A program made the position numbers and the translations under genes. From Allodiplogaster sudhausi (taxonomy: Eukaryota > Nematoda > Chromadorea > Rhabditida > Diplogasteridae): a stretch of 64,000 bases of DNA. The stretch spans positions 376,001 through 440,000 of the forward strand of contig CALZFC010000057.1 in the NCBI GenBank assembly GCA_945643635.1. The letters are read 5' to 3'. Below are positions 21,437-32,664 of this stretch, in pieces. The stretch's first letter is position 1, and each line of letters opens with the position of its first letter. The notes under the pieces were generated by a model that did no database searches, was not told the origin of the DNA, and worked only from the letters and a program-made list of their open reading frames with translations.

Positions 21437-22051
21437 TCTTCCCGTGTCGACCAAATCGAAGACGTGCCTCGCGATTTCGTCGAAAGCCACCACGTGGACC
21501 TTCTCACCCCAGTTAAAAATGCGGTAGAGAATACTGCTGTAATTTCCTCAGGGCAGAGGGATTTTTGTGACTTCGTGATACTTGCAATCGATGTTTCTAG
21601 CTCAGCCTGATAAGGCGAAAAAAAACTAGGCATTATTCAGTGGCTCCTTTAACCAGTTTTAAAAATAGATTCATGTCAACGTTTTAATTTATAAAAAAAA
21701 GAAAGAATTGTTTATTCTTCTTCATTATACCGGTCCTGGACCGTAAAATTGAAGACGGCATCCTTGTTTACTGCTGTGCGGAGCTCGTCGTTTTTCTCGA
21801 TGACAACAGCGCGGATTACATTTATTCTATCGCGTCTAAAATTTTATTATCTTATCTCAAACCATTTCTATTCCTCTTTCTATCTCTCTCTCTCCCTCTC
21901 TCGTTGCCCACTCTCTCTCTCTCTCTGTCTGTCTCTCTAGAGCGAGAGAGAGAGTGCTAGAAAAAAAGTTGTTGACAGAGAGAGAGAGTGATTGTTAAAA
22001 GTACCTTGCGAGATGAAGTTGACCAACGGGTCCTTTGAGCAGCTCCGCCAT
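21437..22051 (-). pseudogene. RPA70-like paralogue, truncated, with a lost splice acceptor
   Basis: Three exons line up one to one with exons 1-3 of the RPA-like gene at 29905. They are 22051-22005 (47 nt, the same length, ending in Ala-Arg), 21835-21731 (IEKNDELRTAVNKDAVFNFT) and 21512-21437 (76 nt, same length, EKVHVVAFDEIARHVFDLVD). In exon 3 the acceptor AG is AA (tttttaac), so normal splicing is lost. Exons 4-8 are absent because palindrome 1 starts at 21269. The OB-fold core residues are conserved. This is an old paralogue, about half identical at protein level, not part of either palindrome. Confidence 0.75.
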
Positions 22052-23575
22052 ACTGCAAATGTAACGTCGAATTATGTGCATGACAATTGACAATTGTCGC
22101 AAATGTATGTATATTTATCTCGAGTCACTGTTAAAGGAAGACGAAACTTGAAGGAAATCTATTTGAAAAAGGCAAAAAAGGCGCGAACGCAAGAATGAGC
22201 TTTGGCTGCTTTTTCACAAAGCTTCAACAAAAGATTGTCAAAAGAAACAACGAATGGCCCGCTTCGGGAAGGATGATACGTGCGACAGGCAGGTCAGCGA
22301 ATCGGGAAGAAAAGGGCGAGAGGAGGAGGAGGGAGGGGAGGGGGGGGGGTAAGAAAGAGAGAGAGAGAGAGAGAGAGAAGAGAGGGAGAGAACATTAAGA
22401 AAAGACAGAGCAAGAGAGAGAGAGATATTGAGAGAGAGAGGATGAATTGAGAGCGAGATGGAGATCACAGCGAGAGAGAGTGAGAAAGGGAGAAGAAAGA
22501 CAAGTATAAATTGCAGAAGAGAGAATCCGTTTGCAGTAAAGAATTGTTACACATTTATCTTGAGAGTTCTTGGCCATAAAATAGTCCAAGGAGTTGAGAA
22601 AATTATTAAAATAGAGAGAATGAGAGGTGCTGATGGAAAGCGAGAAAGAAGAAAAAAGAGATAGTGAGACAGAAAGAGAGTGGAGTGAAATAAAAAGAGA
22701 AGTGTGGAGAGAGAGAGAGTGAGAAGAAGGGCGAGAGGATAAGAGAGGGATATAGAGATTGAGAGAGAGATAGAGAGAGCGAGAGAGAGTGTGGAAAAGA
22801 AAGGAAGAGAGAGAGGGGGAAGAGAACAGATTGAGAGAAGAGAGAGAGAGAGAGATACATTTCTGAATCACGAATGGCCCCAGAGCGACGATCAGTAGGC
22901 TAATGGAAGAATTGCTTTGGGATATAATGAAAAGATCTGATTCAATAGATCAGACGGTTTTTAGTTTAATACATACTTCCTCAATTTTTCATGAATTTAT
23001 TGTGTTTTTTGGCAAAGGAAAAACTGGCCCTCCTCTCCTCTAACAACGGACGTCTTTCGGCGGGGTGTGGCAAACCACAACATATTATACATCATTCGAA
23101 AGCTCTCAATGAGCTGGTAACGTTTTTGATGTTTATAGCTGCAGAAGAGAGCGCTTGAACGTGACCAACTTTTCGCTGACCCTTAAAATTAACATTTTCA
23201 CTATTTTTGCTAGCTTTATCAACTCTAAAATTGATGTATACGTGACAGTAGGCCATATCAAACCAAAAAACTTAATTTCTGATCATTTTTAGAAAGACAA
23301 TTTTTTGGCCCTTTTTCACCAAAGTGGTCCCCTCCTTTGGAGAAAAATTAACTGTTTTGTATGGAGAAAAAGCAGTAATTTTTCGTGAAAAGATTTTTGG
23401 GCCTTATGCCACCAATTCCCCTTTCTCGAGTCATTTTTAACATGAAGAATAGTAGTTGACATATTAAATCACGCTGTAAAATCTTCATAATCTCAAAATA
23501 GTCCATCTATCTCAAAAACGTTCATTTTTTTTGCCTTAAACTGCATTATTTCTACCTAATCTTGTTTATCTGAAA
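22052..23575. other. GA-rich spacer with a short inverted repeat
   Basis: 22340-22860 is almost continuous purine-rich sequence ((GA)n with variants). 23035-23155 is inverted relative to 23690-23820 (shared words catcattcgaaagctctcaa and tgtttatagctgcagaagag), so a ~780-bp foldback pair spans the outer border of palindrome 2. No gene recognised. Confidence 0.6.
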
Positions 23576-23954
23576 GAGCAAGTCGCTTACATTCCGCATA
23601 AAAAAATCCCGTTCCATTTCTTAACTTTTGCGGCTGCTGGCGCCTGGTCTGGAAGGGGCCTCTACCAATCCAGGGCCCTTCCAGACCCTGTGCTTCAGTT
23701 TTTCCAGCGCTCTCTTCTGCAGCTATAAACATCAAATACGTTACCAGCTCGTTGAGAGCTTTCGAATGATGTATGTTGTGGTTTGCCTCACCCCGCCGAA
23801 AGACTTCCCTTGTTAGGTGTATACACGAAGGGAATGTCCGGAGAGAAATAATCCAATGAAACGAAGCAGGTAGCCAGAGATGCCATAAGCTTCAAGTTTA
23901 GATAAGAATTAACTGATAAGAACTGAGTCGAAAGCCCTAATTTGGCTTCTTGTC

Positions 23955-24019
23955 TTGTACGATTCACTCAGTGTTCCCAAAAGATGGAAAAGTTCGAAAC
24001 ATCGGGCTCATTCTTCCAA

Positions 24020-24050
<31 letters not shown>

Positions 24051-24109
24051 GAGAGAGATAGGGAGAGAGCGGGACCAGGTAGGCGGGAAAGTAGGAGCGG
24101 GAGAGAGAG

Positions 24110-24149
<40 letters not shown>

Positions 24150-24666
24150 TGAGTCAGATTCGACTGTTCGTTCTAGCACGGCGATTTGGGAGGGTAGAAA
24201 AGAGAGGGGGAGGTTAGAAAAGGTGTGTGTGAGAGAGAGGTGCAAGGCAGCGAGAGAATGCAAAAGAAGGTAGATATATGGGTGCTGACATTGAATGCAT
24301 AAGGAATCTATAAGGAATAAAGACAGGAATAAAATAGTGCAGGGAGAAATGATATTTCTTACTCCACAATTTTATCGACAGTTTGAGATAATGAGTATTC
24401 TGGACGATCTAAACGTGGTGTACTTTCAGAAAACCTTCACATGAGAAGGATATAATGAAAGGGTGAAGAGAGGGTGTTTCCTGGCACTTTCGAAAATGCG
24501 CCATCAAATCACAGCCGAAGCTGGGAAAGTGAGAGATCGTTAAGATCTGAGAGCAACCGGACAGCAGAGATTGACAAAGAGAGCGCAGGGGCGTTAGTTA
24601 GACAAAAGCGTTTATATGACTGGAAAAGTTCGAAACATCATGTTCTTTTCATTCTAAGATAAAGGT

Positions 24667-24706
<40 letters not shown>

Positions 24707-24990
24707 TGAAAGAGAGGGCGTGAGTCAGATAGGGCTGTTCGTTCTGGCTCGGCGATTTCTTTCGTTCTCTTGCACATTAAACTGCCAATGTCTCCTCAAC
24801 TGTTTGCTGGCCTCGAGAGAAGGCTATCAGTGTTATCTGTCACCCAAAAGTGTCGATGTGGATGGAAAAGTTCGAAACATGATGGATACCCATTCTTCCA
24901 AAGAGAAAGGTTGCGAAAGAGAGAAAACATCATCACTCTGCCATGGCTGGAATGGGTTGCGTTGCGTAAGCGTAGCGGTTTGAACATTTT
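23955..24990. other. Cluster of a GA-bearing dispersed repeat
   Basis: Three partial copies share ggaaaagttcgaaacat (23978-23996, 24623-24640, 24868-24885), each followed by a GA tract or attcttccaaagaga. Each then has tgttcgttct(g/a)gc(a/t)cggcgattt (about 24165 and 24737). The motif also occurs reversed at 28250-28275. No coding potential. The long frames here are GA artefacts. Confidence 0.6.
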
Positions 24991-25079
24991 TGATTGGAGC
25001 TCGCAGTCGCTGCTTCCGCCGTTGGTCATCTCCTGCGTGGTGTTGCTGTAGCGTATTTACACGCCGCACAACCTTGGAA

Positions 25080-25925
25080 CCGTCGTATCACTTGCACCTC
25101 ATATATCCGTATGTCTACTGGTCTGATCCCAAACGACCCTATCAATGACGTCTTTCAACGCCGTTCGGAGGTTTGTCACTCTTCTCTCATTCCGATAATG
25201 CCCGATCTTTTATGTTCTTTTTGTTAACGTGTTCAACATTTAATGCGCTTAAGGGGGGTTTTCGATTTAATTTGTGCGAAACAGTCTAACGTATGTAATT
25301 AATTCCGCTCATTCGTTTCTTTTCAACGGACAGATCACTTTCGAGATGCTCATCCCAGACAGCAAGATTGATCATTGGCAAAAAGGGAAAAACAATCAGA
25401 TCAAGCACGCCAAGCGATTGGTGAAAGAGCTAGCTGCTGAACTCTCGCGATGATGCAGGGAATCGTAACAATGACTACGAAGAGACTGGACTAGGATGGG
25501 TCGGCGGCAGAGATCCAGGAACTGAGGAGGGGAAAGTGCTTGTGCCCTAGGACAGTTTGGGCATGATCATTGGCAAAGGGGGAGACATCATCAAGAGAAT
25601 CGAAGAGGAGACTGAAACCAAGATCCAGTTCAGACATCCCCGTTCGTCTTTTCATACTAATAACCGTTATTTCTTTAGTTGCTGTGTATTTGGTCTAAAA
25701 CGTGTTGCTATATTCGCATTCGGCTATTTTAAGTCGAATACATTTAGCTGATACAACTCCATATACTCGCTGGTTGACAATTATGGGAACTCGCAAGCAG
25801 ATCTGCGAGGCAACTAAGCGCATCAAGAAACTGGTACGGAAGAATGTCTGGAGACATTCTACATGGAAGTTCCGCAGAATAAGATAGGACGCGTCATTGG
25901 CAAGAACGGGGCTACAATCAAGCAG
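25080..25925 (+). pseudogene. FUBP/KHSRP-type KH-domain gene, left copy, decayed
   Basis: Remnants of consecutive exons are visible: PNDPINDVFQRRSE, then from 25334 ITFEMLIPDSKI (start of a KH domain). From about 25551 GMIIGKGGDIIKRIEEETET follows (a full GxxGxxG KH core), and from about 25752 TIMGTRKQICEATKRIKKLV and a last KH start. This is the layout of FUBP-like single-strand nucleic-acid binding proteins. Lesions shared with the mirror copy: a two-base loss in the first KH core and an in-frame TAG just before DSLGMIIG. Lesions found only here: a 4-bp duplication (agct) near 25430 and a 14-bp loss near 25845, both shifting the frame. Not functional. Confidence 0.75.
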
Positions 25926-26479
25926 GTCTGCTTGGGTCTCTCTTCAACCATTGCTTGGGTGCATGGATACTTGTTGTAGATCTGCAGAGACAGTTGTGCT
26001 AATATTAGACTCGAGCCAGGGAACCGCTTCAGCATCAGGGGAACTTTAGTTCAATTTCACCATGCTCAACACGAAATCCGCATGATGGTTCCTCTCATCT
26101 TTTCTATTCCTTTCTCAGGCCTGGTGAAAATTTCGCATTTGGATACAACCTGGTTGTTGTAATAGATTCACGGAATTAATGGTAAATGCTGGTTAAGAGG
26201 GTCGGAGGGGCTGTTGTGACGCAAATGTGGTGATTTGTGTGTTGAGTTGAGTGACGTTCCGCCGAGAACGCCGGTGGCTGAATTTCCGTTCCCCATTGAC
26301 GTCACTTTCGAGGACTAAGAAGGCGTATACAAAGAAGGAAGAAGAGTGGCAGACCTATACATTTATATGCGTACTTTCATGCCCATTTTTTATAGGATTT
26401 CTGCGAACGTTAATATATGCATTTTATGCGCAGATCATTTGCGCACACTTGTAGTATATGCATAATGCTGAGAAAAATA
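25926..26479. other. Non-coding stretch
   Basis: Downstream of the KH remnant. A short conserved-looking piece at 26020-26060 (LEPGNRFSIRGTLV-like) may be a further decayed exon, but borders are not clear. Confidence 0.35.
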
Positions 26480-27858
26480 TGACGCGATTTGCGAGAGAAT
26501 CAAAAAGGCCGCGGACATAGCCAAAATCGACCAGCTTGGATTTTGTTCAAAAGTTCGTTATAGGTACTTTCTGATACGAGAAATCGATTGGAACTGGTCT
26601 GGGAGTTGGAAAATGCCTTGTTCATTTGCTATGAGGGCTTGAATTATTAGGCTCGCCGCGCTAGGAGGCGAGTTGGATGCATGTCTGAGGTCATTGCGAC
26701 GCACTTTGTTGAGATATAGCAATGAAAATTTGCAATATAATAGCCAAGATATTACTCTAAACAACGAAAAAAGAAAAATCCGAAAATGTAGAACGTTGAT
26801 TGTTTTATATTATGAAAAGTTTGAGGGAGCTCAGACAACGTGTTTCTCATTTTACCAGAACCAAACCTATACAGATGTATAGAGCATGAAAAGAGCTTTC
26901 GAATGGACTATTGGGTTTGGGAAACTTAGGATGCGCTGAAGTTTCCTAGGCGATTATCACCTTGCGGCAGTACAAATCAGTGGATCCGCGCCACTGAAGA
27001 ACCACTTCAGAACCATTTTCGTATGCCGAAACATACACCACGAGAAAGAGCATTAAATTTGCTACAAGCTGAAGCACTTTCAATAAAATTCCGAGTCCAC
27101 GATCTTTTGTTATAGATCAAAAGAATATGGCATCTGCTTTTAATAATTCTTCAAGGATCGGTGCTTGAAAAATAATTGGAATATTCTAATTCGAATAAAC
27201 TAAGAAAATCGATTATTGGGCGCAATGGAACAAGCATTATCGGCCCTAATTTTAAAGCTTATAACAAAATATTGTAAACTTGAAAGTTCATTGAAAGGGG
27301 ATCAGCGTGTAGCAAATTTCACGCTCTTTCTTTTGGCGTCGGTTTGGACGTGCGAAAATGATTATGAAGTAGGGAAAATCGATTAGGAAACTTCAGCGCA
27401 TCCTCAGTTTTCCAAAGCCAATAGTGCATTCAAAAGCTCTTTTCACGCTCTATACAGCTGTATAGGTTTGGTTCTGGTAAAATGAGAAACACGTTGTCTG
27501 AGCTCCTTCAAACTTAAAAGACTATAAAAGATGGAAAGTTGAACATTTTCAAATTTTTCTTTTTCCATGGTTTAGAGCAATGTCTTGGCTATTATGTTGC
27601 TAATTTTCATTTCTCTATCTCAAAACAGTGCGCTGCAATGACCTCAGGTGCATCCAACTCGCCCACCTGCGCGGCGAGCCGCATATAGCCTTCATATCCA
27701 CCGAAAACGGCATTTTCCGATCCTTAAACCACTTCCAATCGATTCCGCGTATCAGAAAGTACTTATAAGGAACTTTTGAACAAAATCCCAGCTGTTCGAT
27801 TTTGGCTATGTCCGCGGCCGCTTTGATTCATTTTGATTCTCTCGCAAATCGCGTCATA
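26478..27858. mobile_element. Foldback (long inverted repeat) element, TA-flanked, left-arm copy
   Basis: The unit is 26480-27856 (1377 bp), beginning tgacgcgatttgcgagag and ending ctctcgcaaatcgcgtca, flanked by TA on both sides (26478-26479, 27857-27858). The two halves are imperfect inverted repeats almost to the centre near 27168, with some 70-80 percent identity. No coding sequence is apparent. A TA duplication and inverted ends are typical of Tc1/mariner-type integration, but no transposase is present. Confidence 0.8.
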
Positions 27859-29730
27859 TGATGTTTAGCACACGCACTTTTTACACACAGAGAACAAGTC
27901 TCTCGAAAACGCAAAAACCCCTTTTTTTATTTGCACCGTCATATACCCCGTAACAGTTACATACATACATGCATATATGCTCATTGTCAATATAAAGGCG
28001 TTCATACAAAAATTGTGAGATGATAACTCTATGAACGAAATACACCTTAACAGGAGCAACGCCCTCTCTGATTATAATTTTTCATGCAACTGTTTTATTC
28101 ATATCCTAACAGTTTCTCTGCCTCTCTCGCTTCTTTGGCACGCACTTTCCACTTGTCTTCCTTCTGCTGCATTCTCTTCCTCGCTCCTCACTCTCGAACA
28201 CACTCTAAACCCTCCCCACTTCTTTTATTTGAGGCGAATGAATGTAAGAAATCGCCGTGCCAGAACGAACAGCCCTCCTTTTCCATTAAAATCGATACTT
28301 TTGGGTGATCAGCAACATGGAATGCTTACAAAGTTTTAAAACTCAGTATCAGGTAATTCTTATCTAAACATCTCTGGCTGCCTGCTAAGTCTGAGAGGAG
28401 TGGTACAGTCGCTGGGGCCTAAAGGCACTTTCTTCAGTTCCATTATTCTTATTTTTTTTCTGTATCAATGTTTTCTTTTTCGTGCAGTGTAACACTGTGT
28501 CCACTCGTGACCAGTGATGCAGAACAGGAAGCTTCATCACCAAAAAATGTTTTGGCCCACAAAATCGGTGCTTTATGAGTAGAAAAACCAAAAAAAATTT
28601 GTATAAAAACCCACTATTAAAAAAATTAAATGAAGCATCTGACGAACGAAAACCGTGTATTGGGGCCCGCTAACAAAATTTCAAATTTGATACGTATGCG
28701 TATCTAACATCTCTCACGTTCTCTCGTTGTCTCGGTTTTCTCTAACGTCTGTAACTCTCATTCTTGCTGAAAATGAGGTGCGAGGGCAAAATTTTGTTTT
28801 TCTAACTCCCTACCTCCCTCTCTCTCTCTCTCTCTATTTCTCTCTCTCTCTATTTCTCTTTTTCTCTCTCTATTTCTCTTTTTCTCTCTCTCTATTTCTC
28901 TCTCTCTACTTCTCTTTTTCTCTCTCTATTGCTCTTGTTCTCTCTCTATTTCTCTCTCCCTCCCTCTCTCTCTTTCTTTCTCTCTCTGTTTAAACCTTTC
29001 TCTTAGGAAGAACGTGGTTTCCGACGAATGCCATTCCATCCTTATCGACACTTTTAGTTTTCAAATAATTCTCTCATGGTAATCAACTCCTCTTCCTAGG
29101 TCTCTGCAGTATGGACCCAGTTCATATCAGTTACCTCTTATCTAAACTTGAAGCTTATGGCGTCTCTTTCTGCTCTGCCTCGTTTCAATGAACCATTGCT
29201 ACCCTGACAATGAGACAACTTATTGTTGGAGGAGTGACCATGTTGGTTGAGCTCTAACAATGCTTTGCAGTTCAATAAATCCTTGTTTTCTTCTGTATCA
29301 CTGCTTCTGTCGATTCTTCCTCGCTACAGTAGAAATGGACATGAAAATATTCCGAGAGAGAGAGAAAAAGAGAAGCAGAGAGAGGGAGAGAGAGAAGGAG
29401 TATCTCTATCACTCTCGCTCTCTTCCCATTCTTTATTAGCTCGACCATTTCACAACACCGAACGACTGCCTCATTATGGGAAGCTTCCAGATATTGAGAG
29501 AGGAGAGAGGGAGAGAGCGATTGACGAAAAAAGTCTATTCGTTCACTCCTCTCCATGTTCCCAAAAATTAATTCCCATCTAAAAAGTATGACAATATTGT
29601 TAAAGTTTACTTATTACTTTCCTACTTATATTATACTTATCTTTCCTTCCCATTCACTCTCCATTCGTTGTAGACAATCAGTTGTTGCAGCTTACTATGT
29701 GAAATTTCCGCGTTCTTCTGAGCAGCTCTG
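27859..29730. other. Non-coding arm segment with CT arrays
   Basis: No exon recognised. 28805-28990 is a cyclic (CT)n/(CTATTT) tract. 28485-28505 holds cagtgtaacactgtg, as at 9945. 29340-29400 and 29480-29520 are GA-rich. Confidence 0.55.
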
Positions 29731-29761
29731 TTAAAGGGGCCAAAAACTCACGTTTGAATTC
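29731..29761. promoter_or_regulatory. Motif shared by the RPA-like and GPCR 5' regions
   Basis: ttaaaggggccaaaaactca followed by cgtttgaattc occurs here, 145 bp before the RPA-like start codon. A close form occurs at 62012-62048 across the GPCR start codon, and the mirror copy is at 40023-40053. In both genes the motif is antisense to the coding strand. It may be a promoter element or a small repeat; no function is known to me. Confidence 0.4.
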
Positions 29762-29904
29762 TCCCCATTCTGCCAGATACAAGGGCGAGGGAGCTTGTGA
29801 TCTAGAGAGATAAGACTACTGTAGTTAGCCTCAATCGGTGACTCGTGTTATATGCATATGCACTTGAAATTAGTGGCAATTGTAATGTAATATTTACAGC
29901 GAAC

Positions 29905-29964
29905 ATGAACGAAGTGCCGATTCGCGATCTGCCACTATTCGATGGCGCAAGGTATTCTTCGCAA

Positions 29965-30004
<40 letters not shown>

Positions 30005-31519
30005 CGTTCTTTCTTATTATATCTCTCTGTTTCTCCCACTCCCTCTCACTCTCTTCTTTAATTCGTTAGTGATTCTCTCTCGAAATGTGTTCCAAATTAA
30101 ATGATTTCTTTCGAAAGATATCTTGTGCAACCTCTCGCTCGACATGAGATGATGGCAATGAATTAAATATAGATTGTGTGTGTTTGTGTGAGAAAAAACA
30201 AACAGAAAAAAACGAAAAGCTTGCAAAGATAGAGAGATGGAGAGAAATGTAGATGGCGAGATAAAAGAGAAAAAATTACAGACGCAACATCCGAGGGGTC
30301 GTCGTCGAAAAGGACGATCAGCTCCGCCGCGCCTTCAACAAGGAAGCCGTGTTCAACTTCAGCGTCCAAGACCGGTATGGTGAAGAAGTATAAACAATTT
30401 GTTTTATTTAATTAAAATCATTGAACACAAATTTATTTCAATAATGACGACAAGAGTGAGCGAGAGAGCGAGAGAGAGAGAAGGAGAAAAAGCAACAATA
30501 TACGATAATAATGAATATTTAAAATTATATTTCCTTAATTTATTGTATGCATGTTTTCCTTGAAGTATGTATATGAACTTATGTACATATGTATGCATAT
30601 ATGTAGCATAGCAATTTGTAGAACCCCTTTTTAGGTGGGAAGAGACGGTAAGCGTGGTTGCCTTCGACGATGTCGCGAGAGATATCTTCGATTTCATCCA
30701 AATTGGATCAGTCAGAGAGGATTTTTCAGATGAAAGTGTTAAGCTTATTATTAAAAAATATATATATTAAAAAAAAGCATATCTGCCATGGATTTGTTTA
30801 AATTTTACAGATATACACGCGTATACTGATTTTTTTTTTACATTTTTGTTTATCTACTTACCTATTCTCTCATGCAGACGTACGAATTCAAGAACGTTGC
30901 TCTCTGGGCTATTGACGACCTCTTCAACACGACGACCTTCAATTTTCAGCTCCTAATCCGGGATCGCACTGAGGTTTTCTTTAATACATTAGTATAAAAT
31001 GTATATTTGTACAGGATAAAGTTGTAGATCAAAATGTTTTATAGATCAGACGATGCGGGGAGGATGAGGCACTTGAAATGCCGGAACGCCGCGTTCTCAT
31101 TCGGCCGATCAGTCTCGCCCAGGCTGTGCAGCTTGCGAACCTCTCCCTCTGTGACATCTTGGGAGTCATTACGGACGTGAGCGAGCCCCAACAAGTCAGC
31201 CGAATCTCTCGTTCTCTTTGTCTCTCTCCATCTATCTCTCTCGCTTTTTCGAGCTATGTATTTCGAGGTCTCTCTCCTTGCTTTTAAGTCTTTCGCTTTC
31301 TCTTTTTCTTTCGCTTTCTCGTCTTTCTTTTTCTCTCTCACTGTCACCCAAAAAAGTGTTTCGCGCTTCCGTCCAAATTCGCTTCATTTGAAAGAAAGGA
31401 AAAAAATATAAAGTATTTCGAGGTGTTCTCGACCAGGCACCAATGTCAATACGAGCTACGAGAATTGACGCTAGCCGACGCCACCGAGACGAGGGTTGGA
31501 CTGAAAGCCATATACATAA

Positions 31520-31572
<53 letters not shown>

Positions 31573-32151
31573 TTTACATATAAGCATGCTTATTCTCGAT
31601 TTCCTTTCTCAAGGTCAAGCTGACAGTCTGGGAGGACAAGGCGGGGAGCTTCGATGAGCGAGCCGTGGGCAGCGTCCTCAGCGCCAAGGTAGGATGTTTT
31701 GGAAATAATTTAATGGCTCCTATGGAAATGTTCGGATGGGCGTAATAATTTTGGATTTGTATCTTGCACATTCACATTACAATAGAGCAGAAATATTAAA
31801 AACGTTTCCACGGACATCCAGCGTTGCTGCAAGGGAGTTGGCAATCTTGAAAGGAACCAGTTATAAAAACATTTAGAATCTTGCCAAATAACATGGAATA
31901 AAAGATATATATATATATATATATATATATTCTATAAAAAAATATATGTAATATATAAACACGTCTTTCCTTCTTTCCTTCAAAAGCGTAATTTATTTTA
32001 ATACTAATAGAAAGCCCCTAAAATTTAGAACTGCCTCTGGAAGCGCTATAACAATAGAGCGTACTTCACGCTCTTTTGGTCCGGCAGCTTTGAGAAGGCG
32101 CCCCGGACTCAGGAGGCGGCCGACCTTCTCGCCTGGTTCAATGCCCGATAA
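29905..32151 (+). CDS. Short RPA70-like protein with two OB folds (intact copy)
   Basis: Eight exons in continuous phase: 29905-29951, 30282-30374, 30635-30710, 30878-30973, 31045-31194, 31423-31494, 31614-31688 and 32029-32151 (TAA), giving 243 residues. Order matches the tandem DNA-binding domains A and B of replication protein A large subunit. An OB fold (VVEKDDQLRRAFNKEAVFNF, WEETVSVVAFDDVARDIFDF) leads to the linker (FQLLIRDRTE). The second OB fold follows (CDILGVITDVSEPQQ, ELRELTLADATETR, VKLTVWEDKAGSFDE), with the closing helix EAADLLAWF. Full RPA70 is over 600 residues and also has an N-terminal protein-interaction domain and a zinc-bearing C-terminal OB fold; both are missing here by design, not by damage. 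It probably binds single-stranded DNA but could not form the normal trimer. Convergent with the ubiquitin-like gene. AATAAA at 32334. Confidence 0.85.
31508..31569. repeat. (TA)n microsatellite
   Basis: About 60 bp of alternating ta in the intron 31495-31613 of the RPA-like gene; a second (TA)n lies at 31903-31932. Confidence 0.9.
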
Positions 32152-32664
32152 CTTTGTTTTTAAATTTTTTACAAGAAGTTTTTTTCTTGAAAGCGAATCT
32201 TTCGTAGATGGTAGGTACGACACGAAATGTTTTCTTATATTATTGAAGAGCAAATGAAAAGTTTGCCTAGAAAGTGTTTTTATTTTATTTTTTCCGCCTT
32301 CTATTGTCTGAAGCACTCGCACAACAATAACAAAATAAATTTAGCGCATAAAATATATTGAAACTCTTTTCCAGCTAAATCCAAGTAGGCTTAACAAAAT
32401 AAACCTGTTGATATGATGATGCAGTCCGCAATTCTCGCAGCATTTTGCTTGATAGTATAATTTGATCCCAATTCGTATATATGTATGTAGGTATGTAGTT
32501 GGCATGGTGGCATCCCTTTTGTACTAAATTGGACTTGTGAAAATTTACATATTACTAATTTGCATACATTTGCATAGAGGACTTTCGGTGAGACAAGTTT
32601 ATCGGGCATGCGTTAACAGGATAGAGAGAGACGACAAAGGAGAGGAGAAAGGTGCACTCAGGCG
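32152..32664. other. Convergent 3' spacer
   Basis: Between the stop codons of the RPA-like gene (plus) and the ubiquitin-like gene (minus). Holds AATAAA at 32334-32339. Nothing else seen. Confidence 0.6.

Noticed and set aside
24019..24150. Regulatory GAGA-factor array
   Set aside because: GA tracts are everywhere in introns and spacers here, so nothing singles this one out as a regulatory site.
26254..26454. 67-codon frame near the foldback element, present in both arms
   Set aside because: No homology, no splice signals; duplication by the palindrome alone explains its conservation.
30282..30374. First read as part of a MATH domain because BTB genes lie nearby
   Set aside because: The full exon chain matches RPA70 domains A and B (RELTLAD, GVITDVSEP, VKLTVWEDKAG), not MATH.
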